NCBI GenBank assembly: GCA_025937075.1
Contig: JAICSD010000276.1
Location: 1 to 6,116, forward strand
Length of the DNA stretch: 6,116 bases
Source of the DNA: Vicinamibacteria bacterium
GTDB taxonomy: Bacteria; Acidobacteriota; Vicinamibacteria; Vicinamibacterales; 2-12-FULL-66-21
Direction of reading: 5' to 3'
Below are positions 6,081 through 6,116 of this stretch, piece by piece. The notes under the pieces were generated by a model. That model was not told the origin of the DNA. It saw only the letters and a list, made by a program, of their open reading frames with translations, and did not search any database. A program made the translations under genes and the position numbers. Position 1 is the first letter of the stretch; each line of letters opens with the position of its first letter.

Positions 6081-6116
6081 GATCGTTCCGGCAAGGCCTG
6101 TGTTTTCAAGACATAG

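Larger units (their letters stand above)
5962..6116. other. Non-coding region right of the S41 gene
   Basis: These 155 bp follow the S41 stop codon and run to the window edge. They are visibly richer in A and T than the genes. They hold a long imperfect inverted repeat (5967-6031), a four-T run just after it (6036-6039), a small perfect dyad GGCT-CC-AGCC (6057-6066), a possible promoter (6051-6080) and, at the very edge, a 7-pair imperfect hairpin (6098-6116, loop TTCAA). Short ORFs crossing this stretch do not look like proteins. I found no tRNA or other known RNA in it on either strand. Confidence 0.7.

Noticed and set aside
6071..6116. Possible tRNA-Ser fragment on the minus strand, because the complement of 6101-6114 resembles a TGA anticodon loop (CTTGAAA).
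   Set aside because: The anticodon stem would have a mismatch and the sequence that follows lacks a T arm with TTCGAAT and a plausible acceptor stem.
1..6116. CRISPR array, insertion sequence, attachment site, toxin-antitoxin pair or defence system.
   Set aside because: I saw no direct repeats with regular spacers, no transposase or integrase motifs and no target-site duplications. The segment reads as core envelope and housekeeping genes.

Overview
This is a high-GC, gene-dense bacterial chromosome segment with five complete protein-coding genes and about 155 bp of non-coding sequence at the right end. The gene content is that of a Gram-negative (diderm) bacterium: an outer-membrane-type lipoprotein signal, an EnvC-type amidase activator and the lytic transglycosylase MltG. 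The GC richness and the style of the proteins (a lipoprotein of the alkaline phosphatase superfamily, and an S41 protein with an altered active site) make me think of Acidobacteriota, perhaps the Vicinamibacteria. That placement is inference; no marker gene here proves it.

Layout. On the minus strand (positions 1496 down to 10) is a two-gene operon, ruvX then mltG, joined by a 4-base ATGA overlap. Positions 1497-1542 form a 46-bp divergent intergenic region with a perfect TATAAT box facing right. On the plus strand follow three closely packed genes: a 686-aa predicted lipoprotein phosphohydrolase of the alkaline phosphatase superfamily (1543-3603), an EnvC-like murein hydrolase activator with a coiled coil and a degenerate LytM domain (3584-4768, overlapping the previous gene by 20 bp), and a membrane-anchored PDZ-S41 protein of the CtpA type (best start 4789, end 5961). 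After it comes a long imperfect inverted repeat built of short G-rich/C-rich units (5967-6031), then a possible promoter pointing out of the window.

How the genes fit together. Three of the five products act, or are predicted to act, on the envelope and peptidoglycan: MltG cuts nascent glycan strands at the inner membrane, EnvC-type proteins switch on periplasmic amidases during septum splitting, and CtpA-type proteins usually trim periplasmic or cell-wall proteins. RuvX is a nucleic-acid-processing protein that is often a genomic neighbour of mltG.

The most interesting point is that the S41 protein appears to lack its catalytic serine (Gly at the aligned position) and its catalytic lysine (Arg), and has an eroded oxyanion-loop motif. 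Next to an EnvC that, as expected for its family, lacks zinc ligands, this makes two consecutive apparent pseudoenzymes. A second point is that the order AP-superfamily enzyme - envC - ctp resembles the gpmI-envC-ctpA order of some proteobacteria, but with a secreted lipoprotein in the gpmI position.
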